Shown piece by piece: positions 1 through 13,700 of a DNA stretch of 64,000 bases. Each line of letters begins with the position of its first letter. Within the stretch, counting starts at the first letter, position 1. This stretch comes from Lytechinus variegatus (Eukaryota; Echinodermata; Echinoidea; Temnopleuroida; Toxopneustidae). The stretch covers positions 15,408,778 to 15,472,777 of the forward strand of contig NC_054755.1 of the NCBI RefSeq assembly GCF_018143015.1, read 5' to 3'. A model generated the notes under the pieces. The model saw only the letters and a program-made list of their open reading frames with translations, was not told where the DNA came from and ran no database searches. The position numbers were made by a program, and so were the translations under genes.

Positions 1-3000
1 GTCATTTTCAGACATTGAAGATGTATACCAGCGATATGCGTACGTTGAAGAGGAAGAGGTAAGTTTTTTTTTTTTTTTATTCTGATGGGTTCTGATGACT
101 GCATGGCTGTCCGTCTCAATACCGGTACCGTACCGGTACTGGTACGCATGGTACGGGCGGGAGGGTCTGTGGATCGGACGATTGCTACTACTGGCTTAGT
201 CAAGTGTGATGTAACCTCACAAGAGTAACAGCTCCGTGATAATAAACGTGTAAAATTTATGCATTTGTGGCTGGGCCATGAGAATGATATAGGTCGTCAT
301 CGAAATGTCATATTGAAAAAAAACATTCCGTAGCCTAGGTTAGGTCTAAGAAGTAGGATTTAATCAGATCTAGCCTTGGCTAATAGTATAAATAATACCG
401 GTACCCTAGTCCCTATCTATATTGCCATGGCACTGCCACTAGTGTAGTGACTATGGCCACTAGATCAACTCGGCATAATTTGGCACTAGGGATATTCAAC
501 CTACCGTTAGTGAGGATAGATAGCGATTGCTAAATTAGATCTAGATCTACATGTATGTCAGCCTCTGGCTTTGATTAATTCCCTGTTTGGTCTCATCTCT
601 ATGGTCTAGTCCATAGTCAGATGGGACAGGGGCAGATTGAGAGACCAGGTCATCTTTCATCGCTAGGTTGAATACTAGTGCCGACAGATTGAATACTAGT
701 GCCAAAAATCATCGCCATATAATTAGATCTCCCAGCGCACACAGTCGACTCGTTGAAGAAAAAAATGACAGAAAAAGAATACCAGCATTAGCTCTTTGAA
801 ATGAGATGGGTCTGAAATTTTTTTGGGGGGCCACTTACATTGACGAGTGGATACCATGCACGACCGGAAAAAAACGTAAAAAGGATGTCTTTTCCAAGAC
901 GGGCACGTTCCGTACATAATGTGAAAAGGGTGTCAAAAACACAAAAATAATGGAAAAAGTGTATCTATTTCGGTAGTTACAAGTTTAGGGTCAAATTTGT
1001 GGGGATGATAAAACAAAATGAAAATGTTTTATAAGGATGTCATTTTTGCCCCAACACTACGTGTTTAGAGTCCGATTTGCGAAAGGTGTGGAAGCTTGGG
1101 CCGTATTAAACCAAATGGTGTGTTAGCTGTAAAGGTAAAACCGACGACCGACGGAGCTGTGACATAACAATAAAATATCAAAAACCTTGGACTTGGACCT
1201 TTGATCCAATTTCATTTGAATCGTTCAATAACCATTTCGTCCAATATCCTTATTTAGTCCAATGTCCATTTGGTCGAACTTGATTCACACTTGCTGCAAC
1301 TACCCCATTAACGTTTTTATACCAAGTGAGAATTGGACCAAATGGATGTTGGAGAAACTGTCAATTGGATCAAGTGGGTACCTGTACTGGCTATTGGACA
1401 AAATATCCATTGAACAAAGTGGCATATAGGCGAAATGGCTCTTGGACGAAGTTGCTCTCTTAGACCAACTGGTTAAAGAGTGTGCCTACTATTCAACAAA
1501 AATGATATTTGACCAAAAGGCATTAGACTACATGATCAATTGACAAAATGGCGTAAGATGTAGAGGCGACTACCACCCCCCCCCCCCCCCTCCACTCAAA
1601 GACAGATAAATACTTCCCCTGCCGAATCAAAGTTTCATTCTCAATAAAAAAAAATACTCATGGGGTTAACAGCAATGATGTCGGTGAGAAACATAATGTG
1701 ATGAAATTAATTCTTTCATTTAATGTCATTACCGTTACAACACAGCGACTGATGCTTCGAAACAGTCATTATTTTACTATTATTCTTTGTTTTGGGGGAA
1801 GGGGAAGGCCTCAAACCTGATACCATAATTATTGATATTATGTCACAAAGCTGGCACATCCTCCACAATTTGGTACTAGTATCATAAAAAGCCTTCAGGC
1901 ATAGGTGCACTATCAGCACTTTTTGCAGTTACCAAATTGTGCCGTGCAATAGTTACATAACGTTTGTGTAAATGGCATATTTTGGTAATTTACCAAAATG
2001 TGTTGTAACATTCTTATCCTCAATTAAAACACCCATCATCACCTGATGGATGTTATGCAGGGAGATGATTGGTTTAATACTAGTATTTGATAAAACAATA
2101 ATTTTTTGAGGGTGGGAGGAATGGTGGGGGGGACTAGCTACTTGGTCACATCAAAATTAGTATCCTACGCATAATGCTGCCCACGATAGGTTATATACAT
2201 TGTATTATATAAACCAATGCAGTATGCTGAAAACATTTCAAGCCCCTAGAAACACCATACAAAATCTTTAGTCTACAACCGTGGGTACTTTAAAGTTGTT
2301 TGTTCGTGAAGAGTGACTTTAAGAATGACTGGTTATCCATGATTATCATTGACCACAAGAAAGGATTTGAAAGGATCCCCAGTGGTTCTTAAATTCACTC
2401 TTTATGACTTCTGAATTCTGCAATTTCTATAGAATTTGTGCAGGAATTGTTAGGTTTTGATTCACGGACAAGTCCGCCCCAACCAAAAGTTGATTAATTG
2501 AATTCAGTAAATGAAGAGAAAAATTCAACTCACATAACACTGAAAATTTCATCAGAATTAGACGTTAAAGAAAAGAAACAACATTATAGAGTTTGACTTA
2601 AATGTGCACAACAGATATGCACATCCTTGTCAAGATCCAAATGAGAGGACTAAAGACATCTATATTTACATGTATTTTGTACTTCATTATTGCCTAGGTG
2701 TCATATGAAGAAAGTTTGTATTGCTCCCTGAACATGTGAAACAACACTTTCTGTTCTAGTCAAATTGGTCATTATTGTCTAATCTTAAAAAATTGAACTT
2801 TTGAATAATTCAAATGATAAAATCCCAAAGAAATAGTGAGGGACATCACCAACTCTCATTTGCATATCACTTAGTTGTGCATATAAGTGTTTTTTTTTAT
2901 ATAAATAAGTGGAACTTCACATTGTCATAACTTATTTCATATCAAATTTCAAAGAAAATTTCAGCATTATGCTTGTTTCATTTGTTCCTGTTGATTCAAA

Positions 3001-6000
3001 TCAATATTTTGCTGGGGTAGAATTGACCAATTTGAAGGGGGGGGGGGATTTTTGGTCAAGCAATACCGCGTAAACCATTGTATTTCAATGCCTGTTTTGG
3101 CAAAGATTATCTATGTATATATATAGCTGATGTGTAATCACATCTTTGGTTTGTCGTTTTACAGCTCAGTGATATATCAGACCCAGCCGAATCACATGAA
3201 AATATAGGAGAGGAAGGAGGTACCCACAGACTGCAAGCAGGTAGGCGAGTAAGGAGGGACAAAGAACAAGGCCATGGAGAAAGCAGCGAAGGTCATGTTG
3301 GAGAAGGTACTGGTAAATCATCCAGAGGTAGTCAAGGAGGCAGAGGAAAAGGAAGACCCAGAGAAGGAGGCAGCAAAGGATGGGTAGGAAAAAGAGTAAG
3401 CATTGTAACAGGCACTGGCAGAGGAAGAGGCACAGGAACCAGTAAAGGACAGGTTGGAAGAGAATCCATAGGCAGAGGAAGAGGTGCAGGAACCAGCAAA
3501 GAAGGACAGGTTGGTAGAGAATCCATGGGCAGAGGAAGAGGTGCAGGAAATAGCAAAGGACAGGTTGGAACAGAATCCATGGCCAGAGGAAGAGGTGCAG
3601 GAACCAGCAAAGAAGGACAGGTTGGAACAGAATCCATGGGCAGAGGAAGAGGTGCAGGAAATAGCAAAGGACAGGTTGGAACAGAATCCATGGCCAGAGG
3701 AAGAGGTGCAGGAACCAGCAAAGAAGGACAGGTTGGAACAGAATCCATGGGCAGAGGAAGAGGTGCAGGAACCAGCAAAGAACATATTGGAGGAGGAAAC
3801 AGAGGGATGAGAGGAAGGAGAGGCAGAGTGTCTCAAGTTGGGCGTAGAGGCAGAGGTTCTAGAACTGGACAAGGACTTGGAGGAATGGGTAGTGCCTATG
3901 CAGAAGATAGTGTAGAAGGAGGCAGCAGCAACCAAGGAGATGGTGGAGAAGGCCCCATTGAACGTGAAGGCAGAGGACAGGGCAGTGGCCGAGGACGAGG
4001 CAGTGGCCGTGGACGAGGCAGAGGTCGACGTGGAGGAGGAGGACATGATGCCGAGGTTGCTCGAATTGAAGGTCTGCGTCAAGATCGTCGTGAGAGATTG
4101 AAGGTTTGTTACACACCGTAATTCGACATGTATAGTAGTTCTATACACCTCAGTTCTCTTTTTTTTTGTAAAATGAAATGGGTCATAATAATTCATAACT
4201 CCAAAAAGGAGTCATCAATCCTTACTTGTTGCTTCTCCAAGATATTGCAGATTGAAGTGGAAAGTTGTGAAAAGAAGCCCCAAAAGGGTAAAAACATGTT
4301 TTTGCAGGGAAAGTAAGGGGGGGGGAACATTTCAGTTTATTTTCATTTGGTCTAATGCCAGTTTTTCCAATCATGTGTTTGTTTTTTATATCCCCCCAAA
4401 TATGTCAGTTAGGGGGAGAAAAAAAATATACATATGTATGTATATACTTATATATTTATAAATATATAGTTATGCGTCAGTGTCATAATGTAGAAACAAA
4501 AGAGGACTTAATAGAAACGCCGTGAGACATAATCTTCTGCATCTGTCTTTATTTATAGATATAGATGCAGACCCTCAATAAGAGCAATTAAAGTATTCCT
4601 GGACAGGAATTTTGATAAAAACAGTTTTTACCTAGTCTGTGTAAGCAATGATGTTGATATTCATTAAAGGACAAGTCCACCCCAACAAAAACTTGATTTG
4701 AGAATATAAGAAAATTTTAGCAAGCATTAACACTGAAAATTTCATCAAAATCGGATGTAAAATAAGAAAGTTATTGCATTTTAAAGTTTCGCTTCATTTC
4801 ACAAAACAGTTATATGCACATCTCGGTCGGAGTGCAAATGAAGAACTAATGACATCACTCACTACTTCTTTCGTATTTTAGTTTATGAAATATTTTAATT
4901 TTCTTGTCATTGTCATGTGAAATGAAGTTTCATTCCTTCCTAAACACAGGCAATTTCATTATTTTAACATTACATGCTTCAGGCAAGGAGGTTCTTATCG
5001 TCAAATTTGTAAAAATTGAAGTAGTGCATAATTCAAACAATAAAAAACAAAAGAAAGAATGAGTGAGTGACATCATCAACTCTCTCATGTGGATGTAACT
5101 GGTTAGTTCATATTTTGATAAAAATAAGCAAAACTTTGAAATGTCATAACTTCCTTATTTTACATCCGATTTTGATGAAATTTCCAGCATTGTGCTTGTC
5201 TGGTTTTTCTCCATTAATTCTAATCAGATTTTTTCTGAGGTGGACTTAACCTTAAAGAATGATTTCATTTTTTTCATATTTTTCTTCAAATTCTAAGGAC
5301 AGAGCATGTGCTTTAGAGACCACTTGAGCTTATAAAATCAATTTTGGCTTAGATACCGTCCCCTTTTGCTATCCATTTTCAACATGTCTTACATGTCCTA
5401 ACCAATTTCTTAGTTCTCCTGCCTAGACTTTCACTCTTTTACAAATATAAAAAAAACATCTAGGCCCATACAAACTTGACATGATACTTGCATAAGTGAA
5501 TTTTCAGTGATGGATGTACTGGTTGAAAATATTTATTTTTTCAAATGAAAAAAAAAATATTCAATTGGGGTCATGCAGACTTATACCACATTAATTTCCC
5601 TTTCATTCTGCTTTTTTTAGGTGAAAGTAAGAGATATGACGAGGGAACAATTGGAGGACCTTGTCATAAGGCAAGTGGAGAGGGAGCCAGGGCTTATCAT
5701 AGATTTAATGAACCAGGGCCAGGCAACACCCCCATCCCCAGGTGAAACACAACGAGACATCCCATCATGGTGTGTTTGCAACAATTGCACAGTGAAGCCT
5801 ACAGATCGGGAGAATGTGTGTTGCGGATACACACCTAATGAGTGCCTCACAAGACATGGTGTAAGTCAAGTTCACTTGATGGAGAATCATATTAGGATGG
5901 GAATGTTTTAAGCAAACAAAACCAAAATAAATTCATGTCCTGCACAAGGGATTTGAAAGACCACAATTCCTCAAAATTGTATATGCAAGTATTCTCAGTT

Positions 6001-7123
6001 GTTAAACCAAATGCACATTTTGAGATGTACATAGTACACAAATAATGAAGATTTATGAGTGCAATGGGCAGAATACTTTAGGTGAAAGATGAAATGATCC
6101 ATTCAACGAGGCGAAGCCGAATTGAGTGGTTCATTCATTTCATCTTCACCATATGAAGTGTTCTGTCTATTGCACGAATGAAAAGAACATTCATTATTTG
6201 GTTTATATGACACCTAAAATAGATTTTTTTTTCATGTTACTTATGACTTTTGATGCAAAATGTGCAAAATAAGGTTATGCTGTGGGAGCTCGGTCTGTTG
6301 ACTATCACATAAACACTTATGCATGGGTGGCTCGGTGGCGTGCAATGGACAAACTTGTATGGATCCAAAATTGCACGGTTGATGACGTCATTGTAAAATG
6401 GGCTGAATGATTGATATTGAACAACCAATCAAGTGACAAGGAATATCTTGGTGTCATATAATTGCTTTTATCCCACTATGAATCAAACATCCTTTTCTTA
6501 GTCCTTGTGTGACTTTGCCCAACATCCAACAAAACCTTGGTGTTTTTTTCTCTTCTTTTACACAATTTAAATTCTTTCTTACATTTGTATCATATCAAGA
6601 TCTAAATTGTCTTTTTTTTGGAAAGATTATTCAAAAATTTGTTAGCATGATGTAATGATTTTCAATAGCATAACTCATGGCTGAAAATTAGATTTACACC
6701 TTCTGTATTACATTCAAGATAAGTGCTTTATATACATATGTATAATGGTTATGTGGTGTGATTGTCCTTGTCTTTTTATAAGAATTTTTGTAACAAATAA
6801 AATACTAATTTTATAAAATATTATATTTCTTGTTATTTCTTTCTTTTCAGACCTTTGCTCTCATAATAGATGAGGCAAACCTGGCACTTCAGAGGGCAAT
6901 GTGGAACGATGCTTACAACCTTCTTGTGGCAGCTGAGGAACCAGGCCAGGCCAATAAATCCATGAGGCACTCGGCCTATAGGTCCGTAATTTTTTGGCAG
7001 CATGGGACATTGGGAAGGGGTAATAGAAGAGTTGTCCCCAGCTGCTGTTCGGACAAGATTCATGAGAGATACCCATCCCCTAATGATCAGTACACTGGAT
7101 TCATCCCAGGAAGATTTGTTTAG
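1..7123 (+). CDS. P2RX7_C-domain protein with RG-rich tandem repeats (5' end outside window)
   Basis: Four exons join in phase 0: 1-58 (partial; donor GTAAGT at 59), 3165-4103, 5621-5860 and 6851-7123 (stop TAG). About 502 residues are visible. The first piece is acidic. The second exon is Gly/Arg/Ser-rich with seven 18-19-residue repeats of the type GRGRGAGTSKEGQVGTESM, then an RG-rich run and a basic helix ending RRERLK. Exons 3-4 encode the cysteine-rich domain found at the P2X7 receptor C-terminus: MTREQLEDLVIRQ, WCVCNNC, ENVCCG, then RHSAYRSVIFWQHG, PSCC and YPSPNDQYTGFIP. In that family the Cys/His residues bind zinc. There is no P2X channel domain, so this is a stand-alone cytosolic or nuclear protein; its function is unknown. 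RG repeats often bind RNA or nucleic acid, which is inference here. It converges with the transposase-like gene. High confidence in the exons and the domain. Confidence 0.88.
476..707. mobile_element. Short inverted-repeat element (MITE-like) in intron 1
   Basis: The left arm TTGGCACTAG...ATTCAACCTA is matched in reverse near 662-707 (TAGGTTGAATACTAGTGCC), with the last motif doubled on the right. There is no coding capacity. Boundaries are approximate. Confidence 0.5.
1190..1560. repeat. Degenerate short-unit array in two opposite orientations
   Basis: Units close to TTGGACNAAATGGNNA, about 20-25 bp long, occur as reverse complements from about 1200 to 1290 and in forward orientation from about 1330 to 1550, around a non-repeated centre. 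The whole stretch could fold back on itself. It looks like the arm-repeat arrangement of a small foldback element. A C14 tract follows at 1577-1590. Confidence 0.5.
2465..3035. mobile_element. Foldback MITE, family A, copy 1
   Basis: The left end resembles GGACAAGTCCRCCCCAAC and the right end resembles its reverse complement (GGGGTRGAATTGACC). Internal halves are inverted copies: the AAAATTTCATCAGAATTAG type on the left and CATATCAAATTTCAAAG on the right. Same family as 4666-5255, 23888-24492, 49036-49610 and 59923-60411. Non-coding; lies in intron 1. Confidence 0.7.
3165..4103 (+). repeat. Coding minisatellite in the RG-rich exon, 111-bp higher-order unit
   Basis: Within the exon, 54-bp and 57-bp units alternate to form a 111-bp higher-order unit. 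Positions 3525-3635 and 3636-3746 look identical base for base, and a third partial copy starts at 3747. More diverged units lie upstream from about 3411. Units are multiples of 3, so copy number can change without frameshift. The purine-rich composition keeps other frames open, including a 292-codon minus-strand frame, which is not a gene. Confidence 0.85.
4666..5255. mobile_element. Foldback MITE, family A, copy 2
   Basis: Begins AAAGGACAAGTCCACCCCAA and ends with the inverse (GGTGGACTTAACCTT). The two halves are inverted copies that meet near 4960. Non-coding, in the intron between the RG-rich exon and the P2RX7_C exons. Confidence 0.75.
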
Positions 7124-9755
7124 CTTGGTCTTCCTCATCTTCCGTTCAACTTCTGTAGTTCAATAGAAACCTTTATTGATTAGTGTCTTAGGTTTTGTTT
7201 GTTTTCACACTAGCTAACTTTCCGAAATTTCATTCTCTTTTAAAGCTCTATTCAAACACAAGAAGTGAAATATTTCTATAATGTTATCAAAAGGCAAAGT
7301 ACACCTTAACACCGGGTCGGATTATAACAAAAATCAAACACAAAAAAAGTCAAGTAGAAATTACATCACTACGATTTATTCTGTTTGACAAGTTACATAC
7401 GCATCAGGGGTGATATAACATGGACCACTGACAACACACATCACTTTTTTTTTTTGCAACTACTTCAACTGTAGGTAACAAACAAAGTAATTTCTCATAG
7501 TGCCCAGTTTCCAGGCTGACCATTTCTTTCCACAAGATAAAAATGAGTTGTTTTATACATTATAAGGTGCATATGTTATATGTCATTTTCCATGGTATAT
7601 GTTTGATTCTTACGACATATTGATCAGATGAACCATATTCGAAGTAGCTTACTTAATTACATTGCCATGTCATTACATTATAGCAACTGACAAGATATAG
7701 ATACATTGTAACTGTAGATCAATGCAATTAAAGTTACATTCATTGATCGAACTTATTTTGACATGCAACCTTAGTTGAAAACGTACTCATACATTGTATA
7801 AGCATGAAAGTTGTAATGATAAAAGGTAACCATTTCTGATTGAGAGAAAACAGACAAACTGTAAAATGTATCAGTGAAAGGACTTATATGAATGTATATA
7901 CAATATGCAACTGAAGACCATTATTTTTTCATGTAGTTTTAATTCTAAACATTTATTTGTACCTTGATTATATGTATAAAGAATGCCATGATCATAAAAT
8001 CATGTCTTTTGAAAGAAAAAAATACAACTTCCTTTTGGCGATGTAGGCAAGTTACACCACAGGTGCCTCATATAAAAGCATGAACAAAATTATGTTCTTC
8101 AAATGGTTGAACGGTTTGGGTTCAGTGTAATACTGGCTTCTGCTTATATTTAAGATTTTGCAATGTCATGTAAAATAATCATAGGACATATACTGTACAG
8201 CTATTCTACAGAGGAACATTATTTTTTGGTCGTAGAATTTTTTCCTTCTCAAAATATTGATGGTGACGACAGGGACAACATAAAACTGACAATAACAGAA
8301 ATAAACAGGATTATATATCCAGCTTGTCACAAAATAAGAAAATATACTGCACTTTGAGCAACTGAAATACCCCCCTCAAATAAGTGCGACAAGATCAAAT
8401 TAATTTTCCAATAGATGTTTTGGAGTATATTTTCACAAGGAGTTGAGTGTGACACGCAATCTAATTGATATGCAGTAGTGCATGTCATCTTACATAACAT
8501 GACTTGACCATGTGATATTCTTAATAATGCATGCATTTGGAAATTTAAGTGCAACTCTAAATCTTACTTTTAAAAGATCTTTGTGAAACACCCCACTGGT
8601 CTACAAATTCCTTGGACTTTTGAAAATAAAAACTGTAATATTTACTTTTGCATGTTTGCTATATTTGATATGTTATTCTTCATTAAACCAAACCAAAGAT
8701 ATTTGTTGATCTTCCCCGATAAAACGTGTGGTTGCTGGTAATTTGCATATCATGGTTACAAGAAAAGGAAAGAGTTTAAAAGAAAATGTAGAGAAGGCAG
8801 AGGGGGATATTTACATCTTCATTGAGTGAAAAAAAGGTAATGTGTCGCAAGTTACAGCAGTTCTAAAGTTGATTTTGAGCAACTTGTGTGGACAATACTA
8901 ATTATTTTCTTCAATGAAATAGAGTACCCAAGTGATGTCACAAAAACCTTGGCTTTCATCGAATTCAATACCATATTTCGGTAGAGCATGGTAAAAAAAT
9001 TCCTATTAGCCGATTTGGTGGGAATCAGTCCATGGGGCTCGAAGATAAGACCTTATATCTAAAGGCTCCATGAACCATTTCCACCAACTTTGGCTTAGAG
9101 GGGTTTTTTAATCATGCTATACCAAAATGTGTCAAAAATGCTGACATGCAAAACAGGAAAATTGGTGACATGAGTCTTTGGTACTCTATGTATGTATGTA
9201 ATAATGGTATTGTTGTTCTTTGAAAAGTAGGATAACCTACAATACTGTGAAATGGGGGGGGGGGAGATAGGAGTATTATCTACATCAAATGAAAAATTTA
9301 AAGTGGGAATTACAAATGGTTGATTTCATTCAACCAAAGTTTGTGATAATAATATTAAAATTTTATTTTTTAATAAAAATAAAACGAAAACTACCACAAA
9401 AAGGGGGGGGGGGGAAAACCGTCTTCAATGCACAAAAGATTTCATTGCACAAAAGCAGAGTTCAAAATCAATCACCAATTTAATTTGTGCTGCTAGAACC
9501 TGGCTTGCAATGTTTCTTGCAACGACCTATTGCTATGGAACTTACAAACGGCCATCTTCTCAAAAACAATTTTGGTGATAATATTCTCCCTATTACTGAT
9601 AAGATAGGAAGATAAAACCAACAATACCTTGAAAAGTGCAAAGAATACTTGAACAATGTTTGCGGTTGATCACTCAGAACATCATTCATTATGAGAATGA
9701 TAGAAGACCCTGTGACCTTTGACCTCATTCGACCTTGCGACAGAAAAGTCTTTCA
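7124..9755. other. Convergent intergenic region, no gene seen
   Basis: AT-rich DNA between the stop of the P2RX7_C gene (7123) and the stop of the transposase-like gene (10740, minus strand). It probably includes both 3' UTRs. G9-10 tracts occur near 9254 and 9403. I found no exon with splice signals or a recognisable domain on either strand. Confidence 0.6.
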
Positions 9756-9920
9756 GGGGAGCGTTTCATCAATATTTTTGTCTGACAAGTTGTCAGATCT
9801 GACAACTTTCCTTGATAATGATTGGCTGAGATCGAGAGACACTGTTACCATAGTAACTGTCGGATAAAACAGTACTTGTCTGATAAAACGTCCGACAAGT
9901 CCTTTCATGAAACGCTCCCC
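9756..9920. mobile_element. 165-bp palindromic MITE
   Basis: Begins GGGGAGCGTTTCATCAA and ends with the near-perfect inverse TTTCATGAAACGCTCCCC. Inner arms share GTCTGACAAG-type sequence. Non-coding. Confidence 0.75.
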
Positions 9921-10739
9921 AGATCTTTGTCCTCCTATGTGCACACATACTAAAAATGTTCTTTAGCTATCGCAAAAAGATATATTCTTTGCTACATTGT
10001 GACCTCTGTGTCATTAAAAAATAATCGCGTCATTATCATTGCAATATGTACACAATGTAAGTTTGAATTGGATCCCAAAAGTCCTTCAATCAATATCATG
10101 ACAGTGACATATTCAGATGTATGCAATGACCTCTGTAAATTACATCACATGATCTGAAACACTACTCAAATTGTCACTCCTCAATGTAAACCTTGACTAA
10201 GACACTGACCCGTCAGATGTTATCATGAAAATGGAACCACAAAGGACAAACGCCCTCAAAGATTAGTGCCTCTGCCAACCACTCCAAGAAGATGGAGTTG
10301 TGAATAACAAACTGATTTCAGTTGTCCATATGGTTTCATGTTAATTATGTTTTGCAACTTACTCCAAAAGAAAAAGAAAATTAATATCAGCTATGCAATA
10401 CAGTCAACTATTCCAACAAGTTTAAAATTCTTTTATAGTGATTTTTTTTTACGAAGACAATTTAATATATTTTTTACATTTGTGCACAACTGCATGTATC
10501 ATTGTGTTCCTTATGGTGACTGGTCTAGTATTTTGGGTTTAAAAAATAAAAATAAGCTCATTTCTGGATATGTACTGGTTTACAATCAGAAAAGGAAATT
10601 GATATCAAGAATTAAACTTTTAATTCAAGCTTCTCAGATTGGATGAAAGAAAATCAACATTTAGCTTTGTTTCCATTTTGCAACCTTTTTTTGGAATGAT
10701 TCCAACAATGGGTCCGAGATGGTCATGTTCCTGAAAAGT

Positions 10740-13700
10740 TTATACGGCAAATCTACTCCTCCTTCTCTCCAAAATTTCTTGAACATTGGGTAGAGGCATT
10801 GCTGTTTCAAGTCGTGGCCTTATACGGCGTGGATCAGTTTCCAGCATCTCGATAGGGGAGGAGAGTGGCAGTGGATCATTTGCGCGCATGATGAAGATTT
10901 CCTCCATCATTTCTCTCAGGTAGGGGTAGGTTTTTGCTTCTTTTACACCAACGGCTACATACTGCCTTGCATGCTTGGACCATCTGATTTGGTGCCTGTT
11001 AATTGGAAATATGAAATAAGGTAAATGTTCGAATACCTTCATACTAATAAAAGGAATATAAGGAGAGTTTACATGATAATAAGATGAGGAAGACAATGAG
11101 GAATAATTAAGTAGGGGAAGGCGGGTAAGTTGTGACACTTTTTGCCTTTTGCATGTTAGAATTGATATGATTAAAGCCAAAAAATTTCATCAAAATCGGA
11201 TAACAAACCCAGTGGGGGATATACCCTTAACACGTTTGGCTAGTCTTTAAAAAAAAAAGTTTTTTTTTTTTTGGGGGGGAAACACACCCTAAATACGTTG
11301 GACCCTGCGATTGACCGTTGACTAGTCTTTCAAAACCTCCCTTTTTTGGAAAAATGAGTGTTTTTGATACCCTTTACGAGTCCACGCGCGGACTGTCCAA
11401 AACTTAAAAAACACCCCTTTAAACACGTTTTTTGGTCACAAGTAAGTACAGCAATATTTAACTGCCCCCCCCCCCCCTCCTGAAAACAAATTATAAAGTT
11501 ATTGAAGTTTAAAGTTTAGCAATATTTTGTGAAAACAGTTGTCATAAATATTCATTAGGTGGGCTGATGATGTCACATCTCTTTCCGTTTTCTTATGTTA
11601 TTACATACAATCATATTTTTTTCATTATTTCATACTTGTGTGAATAATGTCTCCCTTACAAGAAAGTTGCAACAATAAATATCTAACCAGTTGTCAATCC
11701 AATTTTTCTAGTTCTTGGAGGTAAAAAATTAAATAAACCTAATTTCATAAAATAAATACAAACGAACAAGTGGGGATGTGACATCAGCCCACCTAATGAA
11801 TATTCATGATGACTATATTTTCACACAATATTGCTAAACTTTAAATTCAATATCTTTGTTATCCGATTTTGATGAAATTTTTAGCATTATGCTCAGTGAA
11901 ATCTACTCTATTTTTTAAGCAATAATTACTTTCAGCCTGGACCATCCCTTTAACTTTCTACTGCCACACTGAAAGTCAATTGTCACCTTTGAAAAAAGAG
12001 ATTTCAAGTGGCTCAATTTGCCCCATCTGAACGGTAAATTGAGCCACCTTTTGGCATAAGTTTAGCCACAAAAAAAATGTACAAAATGTATGGGGGAAGA
12101 ACCAGCATGTCAACTTTTCTTTAATCCTAAAATGGCCGGGGGATGGGGGAATGGGTTTGAATCAACTCCCTCCCCCCCTCAACATTTTCTGCGATCATTC
12201 TGCTGCGCAAACTTTTTTGACTGGGCCACTCGCAGAGTTTTTTCTTTTAAAGTCTCACAAATCTTTTGAGACCAAATTTACGACACCCGGGTACGCGATT
12301 CCGAAATTACGCAATATTTCGTAAGTGCATGTCAGACCAAAAATTGTTCAAAAATGTGGAAATCGATGCAAATTGAGTTTTCTCATCTTATTCATAAAGA
12401 TGTGATTATTTTTATGTTAAACAGCTGAAGAATGCTACAAAGAATATTTTTACCAAAAATTAGCATTCTAGGATCTTTACTTAATGAGAGCAAGTTTGAT
12501 TTATGTATAAATAAGCATTAATAATTCACATAAAATAAAATCTCATTATTTTGGAAAATTTTACCATACAGCCTTGTAGATTACATCACACACTAACATC
12601 GTCAGAGGGGGGGGGGGTTGAATCAACCCCCCCCCCATAGAACAGCCAAAAAAGCCCGGCCTAGTTAGGGTTAAAGTCTTTTAACTCGCTAATTCTCTAT
12701 AAATACCAACATTCTCTAAAAGGAAAACAACAGTCATGTAAATCTGCTATTTTCTGCCTCCATATTGCTGGCTTTTTAAAGATGTATTTTTCATGTACAT
12801 TACCATAAGTTTTACCATGGCCCACCTTGCCCCATGTTCGTTTGCTCAAATTAACCAAGTATAACTTAAAATTTCGCATCCACACATTTCTTATGCATCT
12901 ATCGTGTAAAAAACTACGACAAAAGTGAAGATCCACCTGGACAACAATGTTGTTCTTATGTCTTTCTTATATAGATGTATCCATGTAAAAACACTTATTT
13001 CACACCCTTTTCTACTTTTTTTTGCTGAAATTTGTATTTTTCCATGAAAAAATGTGTTGGGGTTAGGGGTTATGCAATGGGTCATCAATACATGACACCA
13101 CCACAATGTCTGACTCATTCATTATTGACCTGGTGTTGTGGCTCAACTTGCTCCTATGCTCAACTTACATCCACGTTCCCCTACATTTATATGCTCAAAA
13201 TGTACAATTACTTCCTATGACTATGACAGAGTAACTTTGTACTACCTTTTTTCGCCATTTGCATCCTTCTTGTAAGGTCTATCCTTGTGGGCTTGGTAAT
13301 CAATGACTGCCATAAAGTTTCGTGCCCGAAATGCACGATACCTGAAAGTGAAAATCGATCACATAAATATGTCACACTAACTGGTATACTTATGAGGTTC
13401 AATGCATTGGGCAATTGTAAAAACAAAAGAAACAAGATCATCTAGAGTGTAAAATATTAGGAAGGGGCCAAACTTTCTGATATTTAATTGTAAATGTACA
13501 TACAATGAAACAAGAGATATTTACATGTACTAAACAAATCCAATCTTTCCTAATTTATTTTTTTGCTATTCACCTGTAAGTAAAGAAAAAATCTTATTGT
13601 TAATGTTATGACCCAAACTGAAACTTTTTTATTTGTTCTTCTAAATTGAAAAATGAACAATTTAGATACAATGAAAATTATATACAAAAATGTCTACTTA

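Noticed and set aside
3318-4196. 292-codon minus-strand open frame and a 148-codon minus-strand companion
   Set aside because: Reverse of the RG-rich repeat exon. Purine-rich tandem units keep all frames open, and the product is low-complexity Ser/Phe or Pro/Leu without splice or domain support.
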